Part shown: piece after piece, positions 32,078-41,862 of the stretch
Layout of the letters: every line of letters begins with the position of its first letter
How positions within the stretch are numbered: the first letter of the stretch is position 1
NCBI RefSeq assembly: GCF_004364325.1
Contig: NZ_SOCP01000018.1
Span: 1-64,000, forward strand
From: Actinophytocola oryzae
GTDB taxonomy: Bacteria; Actinomycetota; Actinomycetes; Mycobacteriales; Pseudonocardiaceae
DNA: 64,000 nt
Direction: 5' to 3'
Notes under the pieces: generated by a model
Told to the model about the DNA's origin: nothing
Databases searched by the model: none
Seen by the model: the letters and a program-made list of their open reading frames with translations, nothing else
Position numbers and translations under genes: made by a program

Positions 32078-34363
32078 ATGAAATGGCAACGCCACGAGCT
32101 GGTCGGCCGCCGTGCCGAGCTCGACGAGCTGCGCAGGCACAGCGAGGAGCCTGCGCTGCTGGTGGTCCGCGGACCGGCGGGCAGCGGGAAGACCGCCGTG
32201 CTGCGGCGCTTCCGTGCCGAGTGCGCGGGGGCGGTCCTCGACCTCGGCGGCGGGCCCGTGTGGGACGAGTTCCGGGCCGGGGCGCTGCTGACCGCGGTGC
32301 GCGCGGACTTCGAGGCCTTCGGTGTCAACCCGAGGGTCGCCGAGGCGATCGAGGCGGTGAGCAGGCTCTGCGTGCCGCAGTCCTATGCCACGCCAGGGAG
32401 TCGCCACCGGCTGCTCGGTGCCATCAGCGTGCTGTTGACCCGTATCCGCGTCCGGCTCGTCATCGTGGTCGACGACGCCGACGAGGTGCCGGTGTCCGCG
32501 CTCGCTCCCATGCACCGCGCCGGACACACCGTCGTCGCCGCGTGCGGCACCACCGCGCCGAGGGAGCTGTGCTCGCTCGCCGACGTCGTCGTCGACCTGG
32601 CGCCCCTGACCAACGAGGAGATCGGCCGCCTGCTCTGGCAGGTCGCTGCCGCGCCGGTCGACGAGGCCGTCCCGCGCGCGCTGCGCGACAACCTCGGCCC
32701 CCTGTGCGGGAACGCGGGCACCCTGGTGTCCACTGTGGAGAGCCTGCTCGACGAGGGCCGCCTCGCGAAGGTGCACGGGGTGCTCGCCCTGCGCGCGCCG
32801 CGCGCGCCGATCGCGCTGCCCTCGGGACACCGGCTGCTCGACGAGCTGGACGCCCTCGGGCGGGTGCTCGTCGGTCTGGCCGCGTGCGAGAGCGGGTTCC
32901 GGGTCGACCAGATCCCCGAGCTTGCCGAGTCCTCCGGGCACTCGGCACTCGACTTCGGTCACGCCGTCGACCGGCTCGTGCGTGCCGGCGTGCTGGTGCA
33001 CGAGGCCAACGGCAGGCTGCGGTGCCGCGCGAGGGCCATCGGTGCCACGGTGGCCGAGCCGTCGCACCCGGTGGTGCCGTCGGACCGGCTGTCGCGGCAG
33101 TTCATCGCCGAGGCGGACTACGAGGGACTCGCCGCGTTCGTCGCGGACGTGGTGGCGCGGGCGGGCGGTGTGTTCGACGACGCAGGGGAGCGGGACGAGC
33201 TCGCCGCCGCCGCGGCGCTCGCCGCGATGCACACCGGTCAGGCCGTGTCCGACGCCGTGCGGAACGCACTCGCCGGTGACGCGCTCGCCCTCGCCGACCG
33301 GTGGTTCGCCGGGGCGCGGCTGCGGGTCGCGGACGTCGCCGAGAGCCTCGGTCGGCTCGCCCGCCCAGTGCGTGGCGTACTCGACGGGCACGCCGACACC
33401 CGAGACCTCGTGCCGGTACTGAGATCCGTGCTCGGCCCCCTCTACCGGACACCGACCGGGGGACCGCTCGCCGCCTACCACCGCGTCTGCCGCGGCTACG
33501 CCGACGGCGACTGGGCCGACGCCCTCAGCGCCGCACGGGAACTGGAGTTCCTCTCCGTGGGTGAGCCGGTACTCGACGCCGCCCGGTTGCTCGCGGCCGA
33601 GATCTGCGGCTGGCGCGGTGAGGACCGCCAGGCCGCCGCGTGGCTGGCGGCCGTCGGTGAGGACACCCTGTTCCCCGGGCTGCGTGGCTGGGTCGCGACA
33701 GGACTGCTGGACCAGGACTCCGCCGACGCCCTGTCCTACGGCTGGGACTGGTACACCGCACACGCGGAGCGCCTCGAGGAACCCGGCGCCGCACGCCTGC
33801 TGACCCGCCTCGCCTCGCTCGCCACCGACACGGGCGACCGCTACCGCGCACGCGCGGTCCTGCGTGCCGCACTCGCTCGCTACGGCCCCGAGTCCGAGAC
33901 CTGCCTGCTCGTGCGGGGTCTGGTCGACGGCGACGGGGCGAGCGTGCGGGCCGTCGAGCCGGTCGTGCGCGCGCGGGGCACCCGGTTCGAGCTCGCGTTC
34001 GCCTGCCAGCGGCTGGCACACCTGTCCGGTGAGCCGCGGCCGTGGCTGTCCGAGGCCTACGAGCTGGCGCGTTCGATGGGGGCGGCGAAGCTCGTGACCA
34101 CGACGAGGCGGGCGATGGAGGGCTGCGGTGTCGCCGTGCCGGTGCGCAGGGTGCGGCAGTCCGACGTGTCCGATGTGGAGCTGCGGATCATCGAGCTGAT
34201 CCGGTCGGGCAAGACGAACCGGCAGATCGCGCTCTCGTTGCGGGTGAGCTCGAAGACGGTGGAGAAGCACCTCACCAGGTTGTTCGCGAAGGCGGGCTGC
34301 CGGACGCGCCACGCGCTGGCGATGTCCGGCCTCGGCGCACGGCAGGAACTCGTGGGCGCGTGA
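32078..34363 (+). CDS. LAL-type LuxR-family ATPase regulator
   Basis: 761 residues from the ATG at 32078 (GGAGGCGAGGG upstream). A GTG at 32057 is an alternative. It opens ELVGRRAELDELRRH with Walker A GPAGSGKTAVL and Walker B-like LVIVVDDADEVP. The middle is helical. The C-terminal LuxR domain is LRIIELIRSGKTNRQIALSL and VSSKTVEKHLTRLFAKAGC. It reads toward the beta-helix/AAA gene 130 bp downstream, so it is a candidate activator of the T7SS genes. Its divergent partner has the same architecture. Confidence 0.88.
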   Translation: MKWQRHELVGRRAELDELRRHSEEPALLVVRGPAGSGKTAVLRRFRAECAGAVLDLGGGPVWDEFRAGALLTAVRADFEAFGVNPRVAEAIEAVSRLCVPQSYATPGSRHRLLGAISVLLTRIRVRLVIVVDDADEVPVSALAPMHRAGHTVVAACGTTAPRELCSLADVVVDLAPLTNEEIGRLLWQVAAAPVDEAVPRALRDNLGPLCGNAGTLVSTVESLLDEGRLAKVHGVLALRAPRAPIALPSGHRLLDELDALGRVLVGLAACESGFRVDQIPELAESSGHSALDFGHAVDRLVRAGVLVHEANGRLRCRARAIGATVAEPSHPVVPSDRLSRQFIAEADYEGLAAFVADVVARAGGVFDDAGERDELAAAAALAAMHTGQAVSDAVRNALAGDALALADRWFAGARLRVADVAESLGRLARPVRGVLDGHADTRDLVPVLRSVLGPLYRTPTGGPLAAYHRVCRGYADGDWADALSAARELEFLSVGEPVLDAARLLAAEICGWRGEDRQAAAWLAAVGEDTLFPGLRGWVATGLLDQDSADALSYGWDWYTAHAERLEEPGAARLLTRLASLATDTGDRYRARAVLRAALARYGPESETCLLVRGLVDGDGASVRAVEPVVRARGTRFELAFACQRLAHLSGEPRPWLSEAYELARSMGAAKLVTTTRRAMEGCGVAVPVRRVRQSDVSDVELRIIELIRSGKTNRQIALSLRVSSKTVEKHLTRLFAKAGCRTRHALAMSGLGARQELVGA

Positions 34364-34493
34364 CAGGAGCGCAACGAAGGAGCCGGACGAGGAGCAGGGC
34401 TCGGGAGCGAGGGACGAGCGTCCTGTGACGAACGAAAGAGGTGGCCGAGCGGATGAGCGCAGCGACCAGTGTTGAGGCGGAGGAGTCGCGACC

Positions 34494-36887
34494 GTGAGCA
34501 AGGACGTCATTGTCATCTCGCAGATCCCGGGGCACGGGCAGCGCAGCATCTCCGACGCCATCGCGGGGGCGACGGAAGGCGCGCTGATCGTCGTGGGTCC
34601 CGGCCGGTATCACGAGAACCTGGTGCTGTCCAAGCCCGTCACGATCACCGCGGAGGACGGCCCCGGCACCGTCCAGGTGGTCGCGAGGAGCGGGCCGACC
34701 GTGACGTTGTCCGCCGACTCCGCCGCACTGTCCGGCATCACGATCGTCGCGGGCGACACGGAGAGTCCCGCCGTGCTGGTCGTCCGAGGTCAGCTGTCCA
34801 TCACCGAGTGCGAGGTGCGGGCATCGGCGTGGGCCACAGTGTTCGCGCGCGACCAGGGGATGGTGTTGATGCGCGACTGCGTCATCCACAACACGGTCGG
34901 CGCCGGAGTCGTGGTGACCTCCCCGAACGGCGGCGTGCTCGACGGCTGCCGGCTCGACGCGCTCGGCACCTCGGCGATCGTCGTGGCCGACGACGGCAAC
35001 CTGCGCGTGCGCTCGTGCGCGGTGCGTGACGCCGCGGGCAACGGCATCTGCCTCAACGGCCGCGGCCAGCTCACCGTCGAGGACACCACGGTGTCCGGCA
35101 CGGGGAAGCCCGCCGTCGCGGTGGAGCAGGGCGCCGGCCTGTCGGCCACCCGCCTGACGGTGATGGACGCGATGGCCATCGGCTTCTACCTCGCCACGAC
35201 GGACCGGGTGTCCCTCGAGGACTGCACGGTCGAACGGGCCGGGGCGGAGGGTGTCTTCGTGGCCGAGGGCTGCACCCCGACACTGCGTGGCATGAAGGTC
35301 TCCGGCACGCGTGGCCGCGGCATGCACTTCGGCGGCCGTTGCGGCGGCACGGTGTCCGCGTCCACCGTGTCCGATGTGGACGGTATCGGCGTCTCGGTGA
35401 GCGAGCGGAGCGTCACCGAGTTCGAGCAGCTCACGGTGTCCTTGTGCACGCAGTCCGGGGTGCGGGTGGACGGCGGGGCCGACCCGCTGTTCCGCAGGCT
35501 GCACGTGCTCGGCTGCGACGGCGACTCGATCGCGCTGGTGGGCAGCCGGGGCACGATGGAGAACGTCGAGGTCGAGGGCGGCGGCACCGGGCTGATGGTC
35601 GACGAGGCGGCGCGGCCGACGGTCAACGGCCTGAGCGTCCGCAAGACCGTGGGCGCCGGTGTGAGCGTGACCGCTGCGACGCTCGCACTCAGCGAGGCCG
35701 CGATCGAGGCAACGGGCGGCGACGGCGTGCACGCCGGGAGCGGCGCGGACCTCTCGCTCGTGCGATGCCGGGTGCAGGGCAGTGCGGGTATGGGCTGCCT
35801 GTTCGCGGAGGGCTCGTCGGGGTCGGTGACGGAGTCGGAGTTCTCCGGCGGCTCGGCGGACGGGATCCGGGTCGACACCGAGGAGTCCGTGCGGGTCACC
35901 AAGTGCACGGTCCGCGACAACCACGGCAGCGGCGTGCGGCAGACCAGACCGGGTACCTCGATCGAGGTCATCGACCTGATCACCAGCGGCAACCTCGCCC
36001 CCGACGCCTTCGGCACCACGGCGACCGCGGACGTCCTCGCGCCCGCACCTGCCCAGGCGCCCGCGCGACCCAGACGTGGCTCGGACCCGGTGCAGGAGCT
36101 GGAGAACCTGGTCGGGCTCGCCGGGGTGAAGGCCGAGGTGACGTCACTGATCAACCTGAACAAGATGGCCAAACGGCGCATGGACGCGGGCCTGTCCGCG
36201 CCGCCGATGGCCAGGCACCTGGTGTTCGCGGGCGCGCCCGGCACGGGCAAGACCACGGTCGCCCGGCTGTACGGCGTAATCCTCGCGGAGCTGGGTGTGC
36301 TGCGGAAGGGGCACCTGGTCGAGGTCGCGAGGGCGGACCTGGTCGCGCAGATCATCGGTGGCACGGCCATCAAGACCACGGAGGCCTTCGAGTCCGCGCT
36401 GGGCGGGGTTTTCTTCGTCGACGAGGCGTACACACTGTCCAGTGGCCGGGGTGGCAACGGCCCCGACTTCGGTCGTGAGGCGATCGACACGCTCGTGAAG
36501 CTGATGGAGGACCACCGCGACGACGTCGTGGTGATCGCCGCGGGCTACTCGAAGGAGATGGCGGACTTCCTGTCCGCCAACCCCGGCATGGAGTCCCGCT
36601 TCAGCCGCACGATCGAGTTCGCCAACTACACGCCGGACGAGCTGGTGACGATCGTGCGCACCCAGTGCGCCAAGCACGACTACCGGCTCGACGACGACGC
36701 GGGCGAGGCGCTGCTGAAGTACTTCGAGGAGATCCCGAAGGACGGCACCTTCGGCAACGGCCGCACCGCGCGGCGCGTGTTCGAGCGGATGACCGACCGA
36801 CAGGCGTCCCGGCTGGCGACCGACCCCAACGCGAACGCCGCGGACCTCACCCTGCTGACCCAGGAAGACCTGATTACCGCCAGGTGA
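34494..36887 (+). CDS. Right-handed beta-helix protein fused to CbxX/EccA-type AAA ATPase
   Basis: 797 residues, GTG start with GGCGGAGGAG upstream. Residues 1-510 are repeating short beta units (GVVVTSPNGGVLDGCRL, NGICLNGRGQLTVED and so on), typical of a parallel beta-helix. Residues about 540-797 are a AAA ATPase: NLVGLAGVKAEVTSLINLNK, Walker A FAGAPGTGKTTVARLYG, Walker B GGVFFVDEAYTL, sensor MESRFSRTIEF and an arginine-rich lid. The ATPase half resembles EccA of ESX systems, in which a TPR half occupies the N-terminus. Here a beta-helix replaces it. It probably acts as the cytosolic chaperone ATPase for effectors of this locus. Confidence 0.85.
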   Translation: MSKDVIVISQIPGHGQRSISDAIAGATEGALIVVGPGRYHENLVLSKPVTITAEDGPGTVQVVARSGPTVTLSADSAALSGITIVAGDTESPAVLVVRGQLSITECEVRASAWATVFARDQGMVLMRDCVIHNTVGAGVVVTSPNGGVLDGCRLDALGTSAIVVADDGNLRVRSCAVRDAAGNGICLNGRGQLTVEDTTVSGTGKPAVAVEQGAGLSATRLTVMDAMAIGFYLATTDRVSLEDCTVERAGAEGVFVAEGCTPTLRGMKVSGTRGRGMHFGGRCGGTVSASTVSDVDGIGVSVSERSVTEFEQLTVSLCTQSGVRVDGGADPLFRRLHVLGCDGDSIALVGSRGTMENVEVEGGGTGLMVDEAARPTVNGLSVRKTVGAGVSVTAATLALSEAAIEATGGDGVHAGSGADLSLVRCRVQGSAGMGCLFAEGSSGSVTESEFSGGSADGIRVDTEESVRVTKCTVRDNHGSGVRQTRPGTSIEVIDLITSGNLAPDAFGTTATADVLAPAPAQAPARPRRGSDPVQELENLVGLAGVKAEVTSLINLNKMAKRRMDAGLSAPPMARHLVFAGAPGTGKTTVARLYGVILAELGVLRKGHLVEVARADLVAQIIGGTAIKTTEAFESALGGVFFVDEAYTLSSGRGGNGPDFGREAIDTLVKLMEDHRDDVVVIAAGYSKEMADFLSANPGMESRFSRTIEFANYTPDELVTIVRTQCAKHDYRLDDDAGEALLKYFEEIPKDGTFGNGRTARRVFERMTDRQASRLATDPNANAADLTLLTQEDLITAR

Positions 36888-36907
36888 GCCACACCAGGGA
36901 GTGAGAG

Positions 36908-39900
36908 ATGCATCAGCTCGACCTGCTGGTCGCCGAACCACTGCACGAGCGGCACGTGCTGGTCCGGCACCGTGACGAGGCGGGGCTGGACCACCGGCTC
37001 GTCGGTGCCGCCCCCGTGGAGCCGGGGCAGCTCCTGGTGCTGGCCACACCCGGCGCGCACGAGGTGCCTTCGCTCGTGGAGGACCTGCCCGTGCTCCTGG
37101 AGTCCTTCTTGGACGGTGTGGAGTCGGTGTGGGTGGGCGTCGGCAGCCTTGCCGCCTCCGCCGCGGTGTCGGAGCTGGCCTCGTCGCTCGGTGTTCCCGT
37201 CGTCGCGCCGGATGGTGGGGTCGCGGCCATGCCGGGCGCGGCGTTGTACGCGGGACACGGGGTCGGGGGGACGGGGTGGTACTCGGCCGGGGAGTTCGCC
37301 GGTGCGCGTTTCCCGTTGCCGGAGTGGGAGTCGTGGGTGCCGGACGCGCCGGTCGAGGTCGACGGGTTCGTTGCGTCGCCGGTGCCGTGTGGTCTCGTGA
37401 TCGGTTCTGCTACCGCGTTCGAGGTGCCGGTCAACCAGCGGTTCCCGAAGCTCGTCCTCGGTTCGCCGGTGCCGTCGCCCGCTGTCGTGGCCACGCTGCT
37501 TGGTGGTTTGCCCGACCGGCCGATCATGCTGGTGCCGACGGTTCCCGATGCGGCGTCGCACATCTGGCAGGCCGAGCTTGCGATGCGGTTGTCGCGCGAT
37601 GTGGTGTTCAGTGCGGGGAGGCAGGTGCGAACGCGGAACGGGGCGTTGTCGACGATCGTGCCGGATGCTGCCGGTGGTCGGCTTTACCGGCCGTTTCCGT
37701 TGGTGTTGCAGCAGGGGGCCGGGGGTGGGGACCAGCGGGTGCTGGACATCGCCGCTGCGCCGCCCGGGTGGGAGCGGGAGGGGCGGCGGTCGTATCGGCA
37801 TGCCGGTGGGGCGGTGGTGGCGGATGTCGTGCCGTCCGGGCTGGTGCTTCGGGCCGCTGACGGGTCGTCGGCTGATCCGGCTGCGGAGGCCGCGCCGTTC
37901 GACCCGGCTGGGTGGACGTTGACGTTGGGTATTTCCGGGCAGGCTGCGGGGTTGCCGGTGCTTGCGGCGGCGGAGGAGTTGTTGACTGTTCTGCCTGCTG
38001 AGCAGCGGGCGGTGGTGCGGGTGCGGATGGCCGGGGTGATGGACGAGGAGGCCGAACACGCGCTTGACCGGTGGGCTGGTGGGCGCAAGCGCCGGGCGGC
38101 TTCGGTGTCCGAAGAGGACGGTTTGTTGCCTGGGCGCGGGTTCGTGGTCGCTCCACCCGAGCCGGACGAGTTCGCGATCGGGGCGACGCTTGGCGGGTCC
38201 GCGCCTGAGCTGACGACACCGGTTGCCGTTGCCAGTGGGCCGGCTGAGCCGTCGGTGTCGGTTGTGGGTGCGAGGTCTGGTGGGCCGTTGGCCGGGTCTG
38301 TGCCGGCTGCTGCTTCGGGCGGGCAGGTTGTGTCGGGTACCGGGTCTGGTAGGGCGTTGGCGGCCGGGTCCGTGTCGGCTGGAGACTTGAGTGGACCGTC
38401 TGTGTCGGGTGTGGGTGCGGGGTCTGGCGGGGCGTTGGCGACTGGGCCTGCGCCGGCTGGTAGTGCGAGTGGGCAGGTTGTGCCTGCTGTGGATGTGGGG
38501 TCTGGCGGCTCCGTAGCGGGCCGGCCTGTGTCGGCTGGTGGCTCGAGTGGGCCGTCTGTGCCTGGGGTGGATGTTGGGTCTGGTGGGCCGTTGGTCCCTG
38601 GTTCCGTGCCTCCGCAGGCTGCCGGTTCAAAGGCGGAGGTTGTGCCGGGTGCTGGGTCTGTGCCGCCTGGTAGTTCGGGTGGCCAGGTTGTGCCTGCTGT
38701 GGGTGCGGGGTCTGGTGAGCCGCGGGCAGCCGGGTCTGTGCCGGCGGCCGGTTCGGATGGGCTGGATGGTTCGTCGCCTGTTCCGGGTGCTGGTGGCCCG
38801 GTGGGTTCGGGATATGGCGGGCCAGTGCTTGGGTCGACGCCGTCTGGGGCGGCTGCCGGTTCGGGTGGGTCGCCGTTGCCAGGTGTGAGTTCAGGGTCTG
38901 GTGGATCGGTGCCGACAGTTGGTTCTGGCGGACCAGTCGGTGCGCCTTCGGTGCCGGTCGTCGGTTCGAGTGGGCCGGTTGGGTCGCCGTCCTTGCCGTC
39001 GGTGGGTGGGGAGGGAGGCTCGGGGGCCGGTGGACCGGTGCCAGGGTTGGTGCCGCCGATGTCTGCTGTCGGTTCTGGCGGGCCGGTTGGTTCACCTGCT
39101 GTGCCATCGGCGCCGGTGGCTGGTTCGAGTGGGCCGGCGGGCTTGCCGCCTGCGGGATCGGTGGTTGCCGGCGACAGGGAGTTCACGGGTTCGGGATCTG
39201 CCGGGCCTTCGGTGCCGGTCGCGGATGGGCCTTTGGCGCCTGTGTTCGTGTCGCCGCCGCCGAGTGTTGGAGCGGGTGGGCCGGTCGGCTCGCCGCCCGC
39301 TGGGCCAACCGCTGCCGGTGCGAGAGAGCCGATGGGCCCGCGACCTGAGACGTCGTTGATGCCTGCGTCCGGTCTGAGCGGGCCTCATGGCCCGGGGTCT
39401 GGCGGGCCTCCGGTGCCGGCTGCCATGGCCGGACCGCAGTTCAGTGGGCCGCCTGCCCCTCCCGTGCCGCCTGCCGGTTCGGGTGGTCCGTGGCGTGGTG
39501 AGTCCGCGCCGGCGGCTGTGCCGCCGATGTCGGCTGCCGGGGTGAGTCGTCGGTTCGAGCCTGCTGATCCGCGGCGTGGTGACACGGCGGGTGCGTGGCC
39601 TGTCGACGGGTCTGCCGTGCCTCCGACGGTGCCGCCTGTCGTGACGACGTCCGCCGCGCCTGTGTCCACTGTGTCCGGACCACCGACACCGGCGCCCCAG
39701 CCGGAACACGTCGAGCCCGCGGCCCGCCAGGATGTGGCGCCCCCCGAAACCGTGCGACCGCCTGTCGTCGAGAACCTGGCGGGTCCGGACACCACGGTCC
39801 AGCCGGTACCCGAACCGCGCGCGGCTGGGCGGGCGCTTGTCGTGCCGGGGCGGGCCAGTACCACCGGCGAGCAGGCGCGGTTCACGTCCGCGGCCGGGGA

Positions 39901-40654
39901 GGGTTTCGGCGAGGCTCTGGCCACCGTGAACGCCGCCATGGCCACCTGGCCCTCCATGCGCGTGGACGACTCGTTCGGGGCCAAGGCCGACTACGTCGCC
40001 GTCTGCCTCTTCCTCGGGCGCGGTGACGGCGGTGCACGTTCCCTCAACGGAGCCCTGCGCGGCGGCCAGAGCGGCGTGCTCGACGGGCAGGTTCCCTGTC
40101 TGATGTCGGGGATCCGCCGCCTGCCGACGCACCGGCGCGCGGTTCTGCGCCAGGGCAGGGTGAACGAGTCACTCGAGCACCGGAGCGCGCCCGGCACGGT
40201 GCTCACCGAACCAGGCTTCCTCGCGGGCAGCATCGATCTCGACGTCACGATGCCCGGCGCCGATCTGGACGTGCTGATCTGGCCCAGCTCGGCCCGCCGG
40301 ACGTCCGAGCTGATGCTGGGCAGGCCGATCGACGAGGCGGTGTTCGTCGCAGGGGCGCGGTTCAAGGCGCTCGCGGTGCGGACGGCCGAGGAGGACGACG
40401 AGGAGTCCGAGGACGACGGGGCACCGACCGCGCCGAGGATCGCCGTCCTCTACCGCGAGCTGGCGCCTGGCGAGACACCGACGACCACCGAGCTCGACGA
40501 ACGCGATCTCGTCGTGCTCGCCAAGCTGGACAGCGTGCTCGCGCGGCGACACCAGGGTTCGCTGCGGCTCGTCGACGATCCCGAGGTGGTCGCGCGGCTG
40601 ACCACGTCGATGGTGGCCTGGCAGCAGGAGGCGGCAGCGGCGGTGGCGTCGTGA
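36908..40654 (+). CDS. T7SS-associated protein with Gly/Pro/Ser/Val repeats and ART-like C-terminus
   Basis: 1248 residues, start ATG 20 bp after the AAA gene with AGGGAGTGAG upstream. Residues 1-360 form a globular domain related to the protein at 27200. From about 430 to 930 the sequence is low complexity, dominated by GSGGP, VPSV and PVGSP variants in imperfect repeats. The last 250 residues form an ART-like domain (ATVNAAMATWPS, LPTHRRAVLRQGRVNES, TVLTEPGFLAGSIDLD, WPSSARRTSELM, EAVFVAGARFKAL). It ends by a 4-bp overlap with mycP. The repeats probably form an extended linker. Substrate or structural role in the secretion system is undecided. Confidence 0.65.
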   Translation: MHQLDLLVAEPLHERHVLVRHRDEAGLDHRLVGAAPVEPGQLLVLATPGAHEVPSLVEDLPVLLESFLDGVESVWVGVGSLAASAAVSELASSLGVPVVAPDGGVAAMPGAALYAGHGVGGTGWYSAGEFAGARFPLPEWESWVPDAPVEVDGFVASPVPCGLVIGSATAFEVPVNQRFPKLVLGSPVPSPAVVATLLGGLPDRPIMLVPTVPDAASHIWQAELAMRLSRDVVFSAGRQVRTRNGALSTIVPDAAGGRLYRPFPLVLQQGAGGGDQRVLDIAAAPPGWEREGRRSYRHAGGAVVADVVPSGLVLRAADGSSADPAAEAAPFDPAGWTLTLGISGQAAGLPVLAAAEELLTVLPAEQRAVVRVRMAGVMDEEAEHALDRWAGGRKRRAASVSEEDGLLPGRGFVVAPPEPDEFAIGATLGGSAPELTTPVAVASGPAEPSVSVVGARSGGPLAGSVPAAASGGQVVSGTGSGRALAAGSVSAGDLSGPSVSGVGAGSGGALATGPAPAGSASGQVVPAVDVGSGGSVAGRPVSAGGSSGPSVPGVDVGSGGPLVPGSVPPQAAGSKAEVVPGAGSVPPGSSGGQVVPAVGAGSGEPRAAGSVPAAGSDGLDGSSPVPGAGGPVGSGYGGPVLGSTPSGAAAGSGGSPLPGVSSGSGGSVPTVGSGGPVGAPSVPVVGSSGPVGSPSLPSVGGEGGSGAGGPVPGLVPPMSAVGSGGPVGSPAVPSAPVAGSSGPAGLPPAGSVVAGDREFTGSGSAGPSVPVADGPLAPVFVSPPPSVGAGGPVGSPPAGPTAAGAREPMGPRPETSLMPASGLSGPHGPGSGGPPVPAAMAGPQFSGPPAPPVPPAGSGGPWRGESAPAAVPPMSAAGVSRRFEPADPRRGDTAGAWPVDGSAVPPTVPPVVTTSAAPVSTVSGPPTPAPQPEHVEPAARQDVAPPETVRPPVVENLAGPDTTVQPVPEPRAAGRALVVPGRASTTGEQARFTSAAGEGFGEALATVNAAMATWPSMRVDDSFGAKADYVAVCLFLGRGDGGARSLNGALRGGQSGVLDGQVPCLMSGIRRLPTHRRAVLRQGRVNESLEHRSAPGTVLTEPGFLAGSIDLDVTMPGADLDVLIWPSSARRTSELMLGRPIDEAVFVAGARFKALAVRTAEEDDEESEDDGAPTAPRIAVLYRELAPGETPTTTELDERDLVVLAKLDSVLARRHQGSLRLVDDPEVVARLTTSMVAWQQEAAAAVAS

Positions 40655-41862
40655 GACGGCTTGCCGGGCTGCTGGTCGCCTGCGCTCTCGTGGTCGTCCC
40701 GGCCGCACCGGCGTACGCGCAGCCGTCGTCCTCCCAGGAGGAGGAACCGTGCCTGCCGCCGCCGCAGAGTGTGGATCCCTCGGTACCGTGGGCGCAGCGG
40801 CAGCTAGCGCCGGACAAGGTGTGGCCGCTGACCGACGGGGCGGGCGTGACCGTGGGCGTCGTCGACACCGGTGTGGACGGTCACGTGCCACAGCTGCAGG
40901 GCGTGGTGCTCCCCGGGGTCGACACGACCCGGCCAGGACACGAGCCCGCCGACAGCGACTGTTTCGGGCATGGCACGTTCGTCGCCGGGATCATCGCGGC
41001 CGTGCCTGCCGAGGGGACGGGATATGCCGGTGTGGCGCCGGGAGCACGCATCCTGCCGATCCGGTGCGCGACCACCGACACGCCGAACGCGCCGGGTTCC
41101 CTGACCCCCGAGGGAATGGCGCTCGGCATCCGGGTCGCGGTCGACGAGGGCGCACGGGTGATCAACGTGTCGGCCAGCACGACCGAGCCGAACCCGGCAC
41201 TGGCGGACGCGGTCAGGTACGCGGAGGAGCGCGACGTCGTCCTCGTGGCGTCGGCGGCCAACAGTGCCAACGAGGGCGACCCCGTCACCTACCCGGCGGC
41301 GTTCCCCTCGGTGATCGCGGTCGGTGCGGTGGACGAGGCGGGGCAGCACGCGGACTTCTCGCAGACCGGGCCGTTCGTGTCACTCGTGGCGCCGGGGGTC
41401 GAGGTGTTGGGGCTGGGGCCGGGTGGGCCGGGGCACTGGAAGGGCAACGGGACCAGCTACTCCGCGCCGTTCGTGGCCGGGGTGGCGGCTCTTGTCCGCG
41501 CGTACCGGCCGGGGCTTTCCGCCGCACAGGTCAAACACCGGTTGCTGGCCACGGCGACGCACCCGGCCCTGACGCTGCCGGACCCGGCTCTGGGCTGGGG
41601 CATGGTGAACCCGCTGGCCGCGGTGACCACCGTGCTGCCGGAGGAGGCGGGCGCGAAACCGGACATGGTCATGCCGCCCGGCGCGAACGCCGCGCCGGTC
41701 GTTCCTGAGGACGAAATGGGGCCGGTCCTGGCCTCGGCGGGCATGATCGGCGCCGTCTGCCTGGTGTTGGCCACGCTGCTGCTGGTCCGCATGTTCGGTG
41801 CCGGCCGCAAACGGGGCTTTCGCCCCGCGAGGGTGGTCGAGGTGACCACACCGGAGGCCTGA
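40651..41862 (+). CDS. mycP: Mycosin, type VII secretion-associated subtilisin-like protease
   Basis: 403 residues. A signal peptide (LAGLLVACALVVVPAAPAYA) is followed by a subtilase with the catalytic Asp in GVVDTGVDGH (D72), His in FGHGTFVAGIIA (H107) and Ser in GNGTSYSAPFVAGVAAL (S269). A C-terminal membrane anchor (MIGAVCLVLATLLLVRMFG) and basic tail follow. MycP is a core stabiliser and protease on the outer face of ESX membranes. It is four bases downstream-overlapped by the preceding gene and sits 445 bp from eccC, which runs the other way. Confidence 0.95.
   Translation: MRRLAGLLVACALVVVPAAPAYAQPSSSQEEEPCLPPPQSVDPSVPWAQRQLAPDKVWPLTDGAGVTVGVVDTGVDGHVPQLQGVVLPGVDTTRPGHEPADSDCFGHGTFVAGIIAAVPAEGTGYAGVAPGARILPIRCATTDTPNAPGSLTPEGMALGIRVAVDEGARVINVSASTTEPNPALADAVRYAEERDVVLVASAANSANEGDPVTYPAAFPSVIAVGAVDEAGQHADFSQTGPFVSLVAPGVEVLGLGPGGPGHWKGNGTSYSAPFVAGVAALVRAYRPGLSAAQVKHRLLATATHPALTLPDPALGWGMVNPLAAVTTVLPEEAGAKPDMVMPPGANAAPVVPEDEMGPVLASAGMIGAVCLVLATLLLVRMFGAGRKRGFRPARVVEVTTPEA

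Noticed and set aside
34436..34470. GAGGTGGCCGAGCGGATGAG looks like the start of a tRNA-Ser
   Set aside because: No matching 3' acceptor strand, T arm or anticodon arm follows. It seems part of a GC-rich intergenic sequence before the AAA gene.
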